The position numbers and the translations under genes are program-made. Positions 10,673 to 21,964 of a stretch of 64,000 nt of DNA are shown here, piece by piece. The DNA is from Ecdyonurus torrentis. Its lineage: Eukaryota > Arthropoda > Insecta > Ephemeroptera > Heptageniidae. The number at the start of each line of letters is the position of its first letter. Position 1 is the stretch's first letter. The notes below the pieces were generated by a model. It had not been told where the DNA came from and did no database searches. It worked only from the letters and a program-made list of their open reading frames with translations. Where the stretch lies: positions 1 to 64,000 of the forward strand of contig CASGGR010000022.1 in the NCBI GenBank assembly GCA_949318235.1, read 5' to 3'.

Positions 10673-11396
10673 TGTAATGCGCCACAAGTCAAACTATTTG
10701 TTCATATTATTTCTCACCGATGGCACATAGGCTATCATTTTTGTGCGTGATTTATTATTGTGTGGCCAGTGGCGAACAAAAACAAGCAGTCAGTTCGTAT
10801 GTCGAACGTTTTCTTCCTTTTTGTTTGTTCTTTAGTATTATCATTATGATAAGGTATATATATGTGAATTACTTAAATGTATAACATCTATATTATGCAT
10901 TGATATAATTATTCATATTATATAAAACGTATTTTTGTTATATCAATGCATTGTATTTATGTAAAAAGAGTCGTGCGTATCCCGTCGTCACATTTTCCTT
11001 TTGCTCAATATCCCTCTACCGGCTTTCACAAAAATAAAGCACTCTTAGCTTGCTCACAGGTCATGGTGGTTGATATTTGTGTTTCTCTCTGAGCGACCTT
11101 TATCAATTTTGCATATCACCATCGTAGGGGTATTCATTGAATATCGTATTCTACGATTATTATGTTGTTTAACCAATATACGATTAATATGAATATATAA
11201 AGGTAATAAAACTAGGTACAGATGATTGATGTTTTGCACACACATATATATTGTATAATAAAAATATAATAATTTTAACAATATTTGCATAAACTAACTA
11301 TACATTTTTTATTGAATTTAACTCATGAACCCGTCCTTAGGCAACAGTCCGTTTATCTATATAATATTAATTCAAAGTACAAACCAACCTATCACA
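10673..11396 (+). mobile_element. Probable 5' LTR of a retrotransposon
   Basis: The segment begins TGTAATGCGCC exactly where the satellite A monomer is interrupted and can be closed at TATCACA, giving TG...CA ends about 724 bases apart. It contains a TATATATA box near 10855 and an AATAAA signal near 11033, as expected of an LTR with promoter and polyadenylation functions. It sits about 390 bases before the gag start on the same strand. No second LTR is visible in the window, so the ends rest on the satellite junction and the TG/CA rule. The minus-strand open frame at 11054-11290 lies inside and is not a gene. Confidence 0.5.
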
Positions 11397-11784
11397 TAAT
11401 TGGGGCCTAGGGCTTTATACAATATATTTTGTGTGTAAACATCATCATTTTTGCAAAGTGAAGTGTAATAGAAAGACGTAAATTATCCAAAAGAGAATTT
11501 TAGGTAGGTCGAGATCGCAATTTTTTTGTCTCCCTTCCACCCAAATGTAATAAGCTACGTTGTTTTCATTTTTTAGAACTGATATACGTATTTTAACGAT
11601 TTGTTTTGTTAATTTAAAATTCCGCGCACGAATTAACTGTATATTACAGTAAAAACTAAAAAATTACCGTATTATGCATTTTTTTTTATTATCATCATAA
11701 TTTTTGTTAGTCGCAGTGTTTAAAACTCGTTGAAATTTAAATATTGTTTTTGGAATTTTATCATTTATTTTGTTATAAAATAAG
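11397..11784 (+). other. Retrotransposon leader with possible primer-binding site
   Basis: TTGGGGCCTAGGGC follows the proposed LTR end by about three bases, the usual place for a tRNA primer-binding site. It starts like the tRNA-Pro type site (TGGGG) but then diverges, so the primer tRNA is uncertain. The rest is non-coding up to the gag ATG. Confidence 0.35.
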
Positions 11785-14272
11785 ATGGAAGAAGAGAATA
11801 GTTCTTTGAATAATGCTAGAGAGCATTTAGCAAGAATAGATGAAGAATTAGAGATCTTGGAACACTAAGTTGTCGATCTAGAAATTCCTGATCACATTTC
11901 TAGCTCCGATACAAGTTCAATTGTCGAACCAAGTCAGACAAACAATGCAAGTCGTGGTGAGCAAGCAAGCGAGGAGTCACAAGGAGTGTCTACACACATT
12001 TCTTTGCATCAAGGTCAACAATTGCAGGTTGCCACCGCTAGTGCCGTACAGCAAGACACGGCTGCTCTACCGCTGGGCTTGGTAAACCAAGAGCCTAGGC
12101 ATGCGACCAATCATGCCGTGCAGAATATACCGCCCTATACTATAACAAATAATGACACTATGACGTCCCAATCACTACAGCCTCAACACTCAAATGTCAT
12201 TACAAGTTCTAATCAAGGCATAGGACTGTCATTAAGTCAAGATGTGAATAGAAATAAACCTATTTCTACAACACTATCTAATATATCTCTCACTTAGGCA
12301 CAAGAACGCGTGAGAGGTGTAATGCGTATCATTAATCATAGTCATGAAACCTCATCTAATCAACCAACAAGTATAGATCAGTCTAAGGTAAATAGTAGTA
12401 ATATTGTTTCTCATATATCACCTCCTATAATACCATCTACTCTAAATATTTTAGGGGTTCAAAATTATTCAAATATTTTTAATAATTCTACAAATCTTAT
12501 AACTTCAGTAAGATATAGTAGTGTATTAAATACTCCTATTATTTATACTATAGCTAGTGCTACTCTGGTATAGCAGCAAACTCAGGCACTTAACATCACT
12601 CCAACTTTTATACCTCAGTGTTCTTTATCGTGTTTGCCTACGACAGCAAGAAGTACACCCTATGCTACTGCAACGTTGCCAGTCACCATTGTCGTAGCAC
12701 ATTATAAAACAACTACGTCTATTCCTATATATACATAATCAGCTCATTATTCTCAAAGTTCATTTCCACCATTAATTTCATCACAATCTCAATTTAATCT
12801 AAGTATTCATGCTAATATAGGTCTACCTCTACCAACTAGTATGTTTCCTTCATCTACATTAAACTCAGTTGGTGCTAGTAATTATCTTAGAAATCCTCCA
12901 CCACCACTGATTCAATCGGTAAATAGTAATCGATATATTAATGCTTTGCATCAGCATAAAAGAGAGCTAATTAATATAAATAGAGAAGGAAGACCATTAA
13001 ATCAAGAGCATAGAAGATTAAATAATGATGATAGGAGACAGGCTTTAAACCATCAGTTAGTAATAAATAGATCTGAAGGTGTATTACGTGAGCAAGAGAG
13101 TATAGTTGAGGAGACTCAAAAAGCTGTACATAATTTAGCTATTAGTGAGCAAAATCATATTACACATTATCAAGAATTATTAAATCATCAACAAGAAATT
13201 CAGTCTGTAGGTCAAAGTACATGGTTTGATCAGGCAGCAAGAACAATTATTTAGGGATCAAATAACTTTACAAAATAGTAATCATGAACAGAATAGAGAA
13301 GCTATGAGTCAACAGCAAGTCATGATGCAACAACATCATGAATTATTATTACAACATTAAATTAGAAATCAGCAAGCACTTGAAGCAAATGCGAGACGTC
13401 ACACACCCACGTGGCACGCAAAAAATTTAGAACCACCTAAATTTAGTGGTATATTTGATACTATGCCGCCTTTTGAGTTAATAGTAATTATATAGATGAA
13501 CGTACACCCTGTATCACATACTACCTACATTATTTGAAAGAGAAGCAAAAGTTTGGTACTCTAATAGGGTGTTTGTTTCTTATGCTCACTTTAAAGATCA
13601 ATCCAACACATTTTATTTTACTCCTGCTTATCAATTACATTTACAAGAACAATTTAATAATAGATCACAACATGTGAATGAACCACTTATTCATTATTAA
13701 GGAGATATTATGCAGTTCTATAGATAACTCAACATTCAAGCCACTGAACAAGAAAAAATAAGTAGAATTATTAATAAAGTATGTCCAAAGTATAGCAATT
13801 ATTTCTGTGACAGGCGTTTTGCGGATATTGCAGACTTTGAGCGGTATGCTTTGGCCATACAAAATACAATAACAAGAGAGTAATTATATGTACCACCACC
13901 AAGTTCAAGCGCTTTAGTCGAGCCTTCTTTAGCATGGCATAATATTTCACCTCCAGGAAGTGAAAGAAATAATAACAGTTCTATATATTATGAAAAATAC
14001 TTCTCTAGTAAATATGACAGATCATCAAATGACAGAGTCAGCAGATCTCCAAATATAAGATACTACAATAATTATCATGAAGGTAATAGAAGTAACTCTT
14101 ACGAGAAAAATAATTACAGGAGTAACTCAAATGCAGGAAATAATAATATAGGTAATTCGAGTGAAAGAAATGACTATAGACGTAACTCTCAAAAGAAAGA
14201 TAAGACTAATAGTAGTTACAGAGATAATTCAAGAGATAGATATAACTCCAATTCTAGGTCTAATAATAATAA
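11785..14272 (+). pseudogene. gag: Degenerate LTR-retrotransposon gag, 3' truncated
   Basis: Starting at ATG 11785, one frame runs to about 13251, broken by stops at 11866, 12295, 12571 and 12736. Three apparent single-base shifts (near 13251, 13478 and 13510) move the frame, which then continues past stops at 13358, 13698, 13725 and 13881. The first half is Ser/Asn/Gln-rich low complexity. It is followed by a charged, coiled-coil-like stretch (about 12940-13230, many Gln, Glu and Arg), PPKFSG near 13435, and a Retrotrans_gag-like core (about 13525-13880: REAKVWY, QLHLQEQFNNR, EQEKISRII, CPKYSNYF). An Asn/Ser/Arg-rich basic tail ends where satellite B begins. No CCHC knuckle, protease or polymerase remains. 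The core fits Ty3/gypsy-type gag, which packages element RNA in particles. All eight nonsense codons are TAA or TAG. Confidence 0.75.
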
Positions 14273-17200
14273 CTCACATATCTACTTAATACACAACTAA
14301 AGTCAAGATGATAGTCAGTAATGACGTCACTTATCTACTTAATACAAAACTAAAGTCAAGATGAAAGTCAGTTATGACGTCACATATCTACTTAATACAC
14401 AATTAAAGTCAAGATAATAGTCAGTGGTGACGTCACTTATCTACTCCATACACAACTAAAGTCAAGTTGATAATCAGTTATGACGTCGCTTCTGTACTTC
14501 ATACACAACTAAAGTCAAGTTGAAAAACAATTATGAAGTAACTTATTGATTTCATTAAATACTAAAGCCAAGTTGATAGTCAGTGATGACGTAACATATA
14601 TGCTTCATACACTACTAAGGACAAGTTAATAGTCAGTGATGACGTCACTTATCTACTTTATACACAACTAAAGTCAAGATGAAAGTCAGTGATGACGTCA
14701 CATATCTACTTAATACACAACTTACGTCAAGATAATAGTCAGTGATGACGTCACTTATCTACTTCATACACAACTAAAGTAAAGTAAATAGTCAGTGATG
14801 ACGTCATTTATCTACTTCATACACTACTAAAGTGAAGTTTATAGTCAGTGATGACGTCACTTATATAATTCATACTTAACTAAAGTCAAATTGATAGTCG
14901 GTGATAACGTCACATATCTACTTCATACACTACTACAGTCAAGTTGATAGTAAGTAATGACATCACTTATCTACTTCATCAATACTAAAATTAAGTTGGT
15001 AGTCAGTAATGGCGTCATTTATCTACTACATACATAACTAAAGTCAAGTTAATTGTCAGTAATACGTCACTTATCTACTTCATAAAATACTAAAGTGAAG
15101 TTGATAGTCAGTGATGACGTCACATATCTACTTCATACACTACTACATACAAGTTGATAGTCAGTGATGACATCACTTATCTACTTAATACACTACTAAA
15201 GTCAAGTTGATAGTCAGTGATAATGTCACATATCTACTTTATACACTACAAAAGTCAAATTAATAGTCAGGGATGACATTACTTCTCTACTTCATACACT
15301 ACTAAAGTCAAGTTGATAGTCAGTGATGATGTCACATATCTACTTCATACACTACTAAAGTCAAATTAATAGTCAGTGATGACGTCATTTATCTAGTTCA
15401 TACACTACTAAAGTCAAGGTTATAGTCAGTGATGGCATCACTTATCTACTTCATACACTACTAAAGTTAAGATGATATTTAGTGATAAAGTCACTTATCT
15501 ACTGCATACACAACTAAAGTAAAGTAAATAGTCAGTGATGACGTCATTTATCTACTTCATACACTACTAAAGTGAAGTTTATAGTCAGTGATGGCGTCAC
15601 TTATCTATTTCATACACAACTAAACTCAAGTTGATAGTCAGTGATGATGACACATATCTACTTCATACACTACTAAAGTCAAATTAATAGTCATTGATGA
15701 CGTCATTTATCTACTTCATACACTACTAAAGACAAGTTGATAGTAAGTAATGACATCACTTATCTACTTCATCAATACTAAAATTAAGTTGGTAGTAAGT
15801 AATGGCGTCATTTATCTACTACATACATAACTAAAGTCAAGTTAATTGTCAGTAATACGTCACTTATCTACTTCATAAAATACTAAAGTAAAGTTGATAG
15901 TCAGTGATGATGTCACATATCTACTACGTAAACAGCTAAAGTCAAGTTGATAGTTAGTGATGACGTCACGTATCTACTACATATATAACTAAAGTCAAGT
16001 TAATAGTCAGTGAGGACGTCAGTTATCTACTTTATACACTACCAAAATCAGGTTGATAGTAAGTGATAACGACACATATCTATTTCATACACTACTAAAG
16101 TCAAGTTGATAGTCAGTGATGACGTCACATATCTACTTCATACACTACTACATACAAGTTGATAGTCAGTGGTGACATCACTTATCTACTTAATACACTA
16201 CTAAAGTCAAGTTGATAGTCAGTGATAATGTCACATATCTACTTTATACACTACTAAAGTCAAATTAATAGTCAGTGATGACATTACTTCTCTACTTCAT
16301 ACACTACTAAAGTCAAGTTGATAGTCAGTGATGATGTCACATATCTACTTCATACACTACTAAAGTCAAATTAATAGTCAGTGATGACGTCATTTATCTA
16401 GTTCATACACTACTAAAGTCAAGGTTATAGTCAGTGATGGCATCACTTATCTACTTCATACACTACTAAAGTTAAGATGATATTTAGTGATAAAGTCTTT
16501 TATCTACTGCATACACAACTAAAGTCAAGTTGAAAGTCAGTGATGACGTCATTTATCTACTTCATACACAACTAAACTCAAGTTGATAGTCAGTGATGAT
16601 GACACATATCTACTTCATACACTACTAAAGTCAAATTAATAGTCATTGATGACGTCATTTAACTACTTCATACACTACTAAAGACAAGTTGATAGTCAGT
16701 GTTGACGTCACTTATCTACTTCATCAATACTAAAATCAAGTTGATAGTCAGTGATGGTGTAACTTAAATACTACATACATAACTTAGGTCAAGTTGATAG
16801 TCACTGATGACGTCACTTATCTACTTCATACACTATTAAAGTCAAGTTGATAGTCAGTGATGACGTCAAATATCTACGTCATACACTACTTAAGTCAAAT
16901 TAATAGTCAGTGATTACGTTGCATTTTTCTTCATACACTTCTAAAGTCAAGTTGATAGTCAGTGGTTGCGTCATTTATCTACTTAATACACCACTAAAGT
17001 CAAGATGATATTTAGTAATAACATCACTTATTTACTTCTTACACAACTCAAGTCAAGTTGATAGTCAGTGATGACGTCACATATCTACTACGTAAACAAC
17101 TTATGTTAAGTTGATAGTCACTGATGACGTCACATATCTACTTCATACACTTCTAAAGTCAAGATGATATTTAGTGATAAAGTCACTTATCTACTTCATA

Positions 17201-17994
17201 CACTACTAAAGTCAAGTTGATAGTCATTGATGACGTCACTTATCTATTTCATACACTACTAAAATAAAGTTGATATTCAGTGATGACGTCACATATCTAC
17301 TTCATACACTACTAAAGATCAGTTGATAGTCATTGATGACGTGACTCAGATAATTCATACACAGCTAAAGTCAAATAGATAGTCAGTGATGACGTCACAT
17401 ATCTACTTCATACACTACTACAGTCAAGATGATAGTAAGTGATGACGTGTCACTTATATACTTTATACACTGCTAAAGTTAAGTTGCTAATTAGTTATGA
17501 CGTCACTTTTCTACTTCATCAATACTAAAATCAAGTTAGTAGTCAGTGATTGTGTCACTTATCTACTTCATACACTACTAAAGTAAAGTTGATAGTCAGT
17601 GATGATGTCACATATCTACTTCATACACTACTAAAGTTAAGTTTATAGTCAGTGATGGCGTCACTTATCTACTTCATACAAAACTAAAGTCAAGTTGAAA
17701 GTCAATTATGACGTCATTTATTGATTTTATACATCACTAAAGCCAAGTTGATAGTCTGTGATGACGTCACAAATTTACTTCATACATTACTAAAAACAAG
17801 TTGATAGTCAGTGATGACTTGACTTATCTATTTTTTACACAATTAAACTCAAATTGATTGTCAGTGATGACGTCACTTATCTACTTCATACACTACTTAA
17901 GTCAAATTGATAGTCAGTGATGACGTTGCATTTCTACTTCATACATTACTAAAGTCAAGTTGATAGTCAGTGATTGCGTCAATTATCTACTTAA
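14273..17994. repeat. Satellite B (53-bp) array, block 1
   Basis: Tandem 53-base monomers with core AGTTGATAGTCAGTGATG, ACGTCACTTATCTACTTC and ATACACTACTAAAGTCA. Most monomers contain the palindrome TGACGTCA; common variants are TGACATCA, TGATGTCA, TGGCGTCA and TTGCGTCA. Individual monomers differ by several substitutions, but longer blocks repeat: the segment around 15098-15480 reappears about 1,005 bases later (about 16103-16490), roughly 19 monomers. The array begins inside the reading frame of the truncated gag. Confidence 0.97.
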
Positions 17995-18782
17995 CCCTCA
18001 AGCGCTCGGACAGGGTCTGTCTCATTTTTGATTAGTTTTTTTAATTTTAAATTTTTTTTAATTGCTCAAAAATTATGAAATTTTGTTACTTCCTCAAAAG
18101 TGTTGACTTACATCTTGACTAAAAAGTTGAGCGCGCAGATTTGATTGCATTATTTGTAATTCCTAATTAAAGTTTTGATTTTGCGTGAACAGCTGTACCG
18201 GGTCTGGGACATCTGCATACCTGATCCATATAAAAATATAAAAGGTCACCCCTTGAGTAGTCGATGACTTTGGAGTGAAAATTTTATTCTCCTGAGTGGT
18301 TACAAAAATAAAGAGGGGACCTTTTTTTCGCAAAGAAAAATAATGTTAGGTATAAGATAAAAAATACGGGATTTTATAAGCAATATTGCCTTCTTGCATT
18401 AATTATTATTATATATTATAAAACAATGCCGCTCTTTTGATGCTTCATTCATGTCCTTATAATATACACCAGCTAATGAAAATAAATATATAAAAGGTGT
18501 AAAAAAATACGCGTGTAGTGTGGTAAGAAAAGTAAAAAAAAAAAAAAAAAAAACGCAGTACTAAATAACGTCATAAAATAAAAATGGTAATTGTTAAAAT
18601 CTAGTATAAAATATATCATCTCTGTAATTTGTAATGCCATATATAATTATTGCAAATATCTACGTCTGAAAGATTTTTAGATCTGTAAGAGAAATTATGT
18701 ATAAAAATATGCATATTTGAATATAATTATATAATTTAAAATAAAAATATCATGACAAAAAAAACGTTCTGCTAAACGAACA
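17995..18782. mobile_element. piggyBac-like fragment inserted at TTAA (long copy)
   Basis: CCCTCAAGCGCTCGG begins directly after TTAA (17991-17994) in a satellite B monomer, the start expected of a piggyBac-type terminus. The unfilled monomer is visible at about 22320-22350, where the same context reads on from TTAATACACC. The right end shows neither a matching CCC...GGG terminus nor a TTAA; satellite resumes at AAAGTCAAG, so that end plus about ten flanking bases look deleted. No open frame is present. The sequence includes an A run near 18536. A shorter copy lies at 31178-31631. Confidence 0.6.
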
Positions 18783-21054
18783 AAAGTCAAGTTGATAGAC
18801 AGTGATGACGTCACTTATCTATTTCATACACTACTAAAGACCAGTTGATAGTCAGTGATGACGTCACTTATCTACTTCATCAATACTAAAATCAAGTTGG
18901 TAGTCAGTGATGGCGTCACTTATCTAATTTATTAAATACTAAAGTATAGATGATAATCATTGATGACGTTACTTATCTATTTCATACACTAATAAAGTCA
19001 AGTTGATAGTAAGTGTTGACGTCACTTATCTACTACATACATAACTAAAGTCAAGTTGATAGTCAGTGATGACGTCACTTATCTACCTCATACACTACTA
19101 AAGTCAAGATGATAGTCAGTGGTGACGTCACATATCCACTAAATACACAACTAAAGTCAAGATAATAGTCAATGATGACGTCACTTTTCTACTCCATACA
19201 CTACTTAATTTAAGTTGATAGTCAGTGATGACGTCTTTTATCTACTTCATACACCACAAAAGTCAAGATGATATTTAGTAAAAACGTCACTTATCTACTT
19301 CATACACAACTAAAGTCAAGTTGATAGTCAGTGATGACATCACTTATCTACTTCATCAATACTAAAATCAAGCTGGTAGTCAGTGATTGCGTCACTTATC
19401 TACTTCATACACTACTAAAGTCAAGTTGATAGTCAGTGATGATGACACATATCTATTTCATACACTACTAAAGTCAAATTAATAGTCCGTGATGACGTCA
19501 TTTATCTAGTTCATCCACTACTAAAGTCAAGTTTATAGTCAGTGATAGCGTCAATTATCTACTTCATACACTATTAAACTTAAGATGATATTTAGTGATA
19601 AAGTCACTTATCTACTGCATACACTACTAAAGTCAAGTTGATACTCAGTGATGACGTCACTTATCTATTTCTTTCATTTCTAAAAACCAGTTGATAGTCA
19701 GTGATGACGTCACTTAAATAATTTATACACAATTCAAGTTAAATTGATAGTTAGTGATGACGTCACTTATTTTCTTCATACACTACTACAGTCAAGTTGA
19801 TTGTCAGTAATGACGTCACTTATCTACTTCATATATACTAAAATCAAGTTGGTAGTCAGTGATGGCGTCTATTATCTACTACATACATAACTAAATTCAA
19901 GTTAATAGTTTGTGATTACGTCACTTATCTACTTCATAAAAAAATAAAGTGAAGATGATATTTAGTAATAACGTCACTTATCTACTTCATACACAACTAA
20001 AGTCAAGTTGGGAGTCAGAAAATCGACGTCACTTATCTACTTCATACACTACTAAAGTCAAGTTGATAGTCAGTGATGACGTCACATATCTACTACGTAA
20101 ACAACTAAAGTAAAGTTGATACTCAGTGATGACGTCACTTATTTACTTCATTAATACTAGAATCAAGTTGGTAGTCAGTGATGGCGTCACTTATCTACTA
20201 CATTCATAACTAAAGTCAAGTTAATAGTCAGTGAAGACGTCACTTATCTATGTCATAAAAAACTAAAGTGAAGATGATATTTAGTAATAACGTCACATAT
20301 CTACTTCATACACAACTAAAGTCAAGTTGGGAGTCAGAAAATCGACGTCACTTATCTACTTCATACACTACTAAAGTCAAGTTGATAGTCAGTGATGACG
20401 TCACATATCTACTACGTAAACAACTAAAGTAAAGTTGATACTCAGTGATGACGTCACTTATTTACTTCATTAATACTAGAATCAAGTTGGTAGTCAGTGA
20501 TGGCGTCACTTATTTACTACATTCATAACTAAAGTCAAGTTAATAGTCAGTGAAGACGTCACTTATCTATGTCATAAAAAACTAAAGTGAAGATGATATT
20601 TAGTAATAACGTCACATATCTACTTCATACACAACTAAAGTCAAGTTGAGAGTCAGAAATGACGTCACTTATCTACTTCATACAATACTAAAGACAAGTT
20701 TGTAGTCAGTGATGGCGTCACTTATCTAATTTATTAAATACTAAAGTCTAGATGATAGTCAGTGATGACGTTACTTATCTACTTAATATACCACTAAAGT
20801 CAAGATGATATTTAGTGATAAAGTCACATATCTACTTCATACACTACTAAAGTCAAGTTGATAGTCATTGATGACGTCACTTATCTTTTTCATACACTAC
20901 TAAAGATCAGTTGATAGTCAGTGATGACGTAACTTATATAATTCATACACAACTTAAGTCAAATTGATAGTCAGTGATGACGTCTCATATCTACTTCATA
21001 CACTACTAAAATCAAGATGATAGTCAGTGATGACGTCTTTTATATACTTTATAC
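18783..21054. repeat. Satellite B array, block 2
   Basis: 53-base monomers as in block 1. A six-monomer block with the unusual GGGAGTCAGAAAATCGACG variant occurs at about 20008 and again at about 20327, offset 319 bases, and the surrounding monomers match in order. This is a recent local tandem duplication. The block ends with CTTTATAC (21047-21054), the left target duplication of the hAT-like element. Confidence 0.96.
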
Positions 21055-21964
21055 CAGGGGTTCGGACCCGTCACAAAAATTATCGGGTCCGCGGACCCGG
21101 GTCCGGGACCTGAAAAAAAATTGACGGGTCCGCGGAGCCGGGTCCGGACCCTTTAAATTTTTTTTGGGTCCGCGGAGCCGGGTCCGGACCCGTCAATTTT
21201 TTTTCCGGGTCCGGGTCCCGGCTCCGGACCCGATCAAAATCTTCATATAGGTCCGGGTCCGGCTCCGGGTCCAGCTCCGAGGTTATTATATAAATTTGTA
21301 AAATTAACTTTAAAATTAATTTGAGATTGTGAATCTAAAAAAGAATGCACGCTTTTTATTAGATGGAATAACAAATAAATATTTTTTCAGTATAATATGC
21401 TTTATTGATTTTTTGTTTCCACTTAACAAAGTGTTATTCATTTCTGGCTGCAATAAAACAGCTTGTCAGTCATATTCTATGCACACATATCTATAATAGC
21501 TAATATCACAAGCTTTTAGTCAGACATAATATTTAAAACAATATAACAATAAAAATACATTAATAGTCAAATTCACAATTTTGATTTACAACACAAGTCA
21601 TTTTTTTATTTAATGTGTTTGTTCAGATCAACATTATGTCATTTATTTTTTCATTTATAGTCATTTTTTTTCAAAGTCGGGTCCGGGTTTTTGGACCCTT
21701 TTTTTTAAAAGTTCGGGTCCGCGGAGCCGAGTCCGTACCCATCAATTTTTTTTTCGGGTCCGCGGAGCCGGGTCCGGACCCGTCAAATTTTTTCTCGGGT
21801 CCGCGGAGACGGGTCCGGACCCGTTAATTTTTTTTTCGGGTCCGCGGACCCGGCTCCGAAAGACCCGTCCAAAATATAGGGTTTTGGCCGGACCTGGGTC
21901 CGGGTCCGGGTCTAGGTCCGGGTCTGGGTCCGGGTCCAAGTCCGGGTCCGGGTCCGAACACCTG
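21055..21964. mobile_element. GC-rich hAT-like non-autonomous element (copy 1, uninterrupted)
   Basis: Begins CAGGGGTTCGGACCCG and ends CGGGTCCGAACACCTG, flanked by an exact 8-base duplication CTTTATAC at 21047-21054 and 21965-21972. Eight-base duplications and CAGGG ends are characteristic of hAT. The unfilled site is seen at about 34995-35015, where a satellite B monomer carries a single CTTTATAC. Both arms are arrays of a GC-rich motif of about 38 bases (GGGTCCGCGGAGCCGGGTCC, then GGACCCGTCAATTTTT). The centre (about 21285-21670) is AT-rich. Open frames at 21615-21939 are Pro/Asp/Arg repeats of the GC motif and not genes. Confidence 0.85.

Noticed and set aside
11785..14272. Reading TAA/TAG as glutamine genome-wide (ciliate-type code)
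   Set aside because: The integrase frame and candidate exon do not require it, the gag also has frame shifts, and the repeat landscape is metazoan-like.
21615..21939. Open frames rich in Pro, Asp, Gly and Arg in the hAT-like arms (also at 25994-26254 and 28721-29137)
   Set aside because: They translate the GC-rich tandem motif or cross the junction of the nested element, and occur on both strands at once.
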